In this document: positions 14,095 to 14,403 of the stretch, piece by piece
How the letters are laid out: the number at the start of each line of letters is the position of its first letter
How positions within the stretch are numbered: the first letter of the stretch is position 1
Assembly: GCA_046593355.1 (NCBI GenBank)
Contig: JBKJNY010000178.1
Span: 1 to 14,403, forward strand
Origin: SXOA01 sp046593355
Lineage (GTDB): Bacteria; Planctomycetota; Planctomycetia; Pirellulales; Pirellulaceae
Direction of reading: 5' to 3'
Length of the DNA: 14,403 bases
The notes under the pieces: generated by a model
Told to the model about the DNA's origin: nothing
Databases searched by the model: none
Seen by the model: the letters and a program-made list of their open reading frames with translations, nothing else
Program-made: the position numbers and the translations under genes

Positions 14095-14376
14095 GGGGGC
14101 GGCAAAGTCGAGTAAGACGATGGCAATAAGTGTCTAGTTGGTTATCACATCGTGGTGAATAACTGACGACATCAGTAATAAATCCCCCGAAAGAGTCGGA
14201 ATTATTAGAAGTGGAATATTCCCCGGTTTCCGGCGGGACTTGCGGCGAGCGGCATCTTCCTAAGGCCACCGGCGGCTGAGGGTTAGGAGGGAGCGGCGAG
14301 GCGCAAGTGAGGGTCAGGAGGACGCCGAAAAGAGGGGAATTATTTGCGGGGAGGGCATCGGGGGGGTACGGAAAGT

Positions 14377-14403
14377 CCCTCATCCGGCCTCTCCCAGAGG
14401 GAG
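14377..14403 (+). repeat. Start of a dispersed hairpin repeat, cut by the window end
   Basis: The last 27 bases contain CCCTCATCCGGCCT followed by CTCCC-AGA-GGGAG (14391-14403), a 5-bp stem around three bases that may continue past the window. I recall this CCCTCATCCGGCC...CTCCCAGAGGGAG sequence as a high-copy intergenic element in several bacterial groups, planctomycetes included. It may act as a terminator or REP-like element. The match is from memory, and the right half is missing. Confidence 0.5.

Larger units (their letters stand above)
13770..14403. other. Right intergenic region, repeat-rich, no supported gene
   Basis: The 634 bases after the restriction-modification gene contain no convincing gene. 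Visible items are a promoter-like pair at 13931-13958 overlapping a small inverted repeat (GATAGT at 13946-13951 and ACTATC at 13963-13968), a 14-bp tandem repeat at 14064-14094, an imperfect stem at 14141-14163 (GTTATCAC with GTGAATAAC), an imperfect 15-base direct repeat with a 31-base period (14276-14290 and 14307-14321) and a hairpin repeat cut by the window end. A 41-codon frame starting with GTG at 14004 runs through the tandem repeat; its peptide is Arg/Gly-rich and unlike any protein I know. The mix of short dispersed repeats is typical of planctomycete intergenic DNA. Confidence 0.55.

Overview
The window looks like chromosomal DNA of a member of the Planctomycetota, possibly a Pirellulales or Gemmatales relative. 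The evidence is a Tat-exported DUF1501 protein, a secreted single-propeller WD40 protein, a large multihaem cytochrome, generally high GC, and intergenic repeats of a kind I associate with planctomycete genomes. I cannot name a species from sequence alone.

Layout from left to right. Bases 1-600 hold no convincing gene but contain a cluster of six TGTATC sites (287-447) and, at the right edge, a G-run motif just past the stop codon of the first gene. On the minus strand, 601-1905 encodes a 434-residue regulator-like protein with an N-terminal helix-turn-helix and an unrecognised C-terminal domain. A 312-base divergent intergenic region follows. On the plus strand come a secreted seven-bladed WD40 propeller (2218-3279) and a small ribbon-helix-helix protein without a toxin partner (3316-3525).

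The centre of the window is a translationally coupled three-gene operon (3603-8265). Gene 1 is a cytoplasmic fusion of two cyclic-nucleotide-binding domains to a four-cluster [4Fe-4S] ferredoxin module. Gene 2 is a five-helix cytochrome b with two H-x13-H pairs. Gene 3 is a membrane-anchored decahaem cytochrome c with a cytoplasmic cysteine-rich N-terminus. Both junctions are ATGA overlaps with strong Shine-Dalgarno sequences inside the preceding gene. Together they would form a continuous redox path from the cytoplasm across the membrane to the periplasm, with a ligand-sensor domain fused to the cytoplasmic end. No catalytic subunit is encoded in the window. This is the best candidate here for an under-described system.

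Downstream, a roughly 70-bp nested-hairpin repeat (8338-8407) sits just before a DUF1501 gene (8424-9758), which has none of the usual DUF1549/DUF1553 partner in view. A short gap holding a possible gene remnant is followed by a single-chain type IIG restriction-modification enzyme (9942-13769) that combines a PD-(D/E)xK nuclease, an N6-adenine methyltransferase and a target-recognition region, apparently starting with TTG. The last 634 bases are intergenic and repeat-rich, with a 14-bp tandem repeat and the start of a hairpin repeat cut by the window end.
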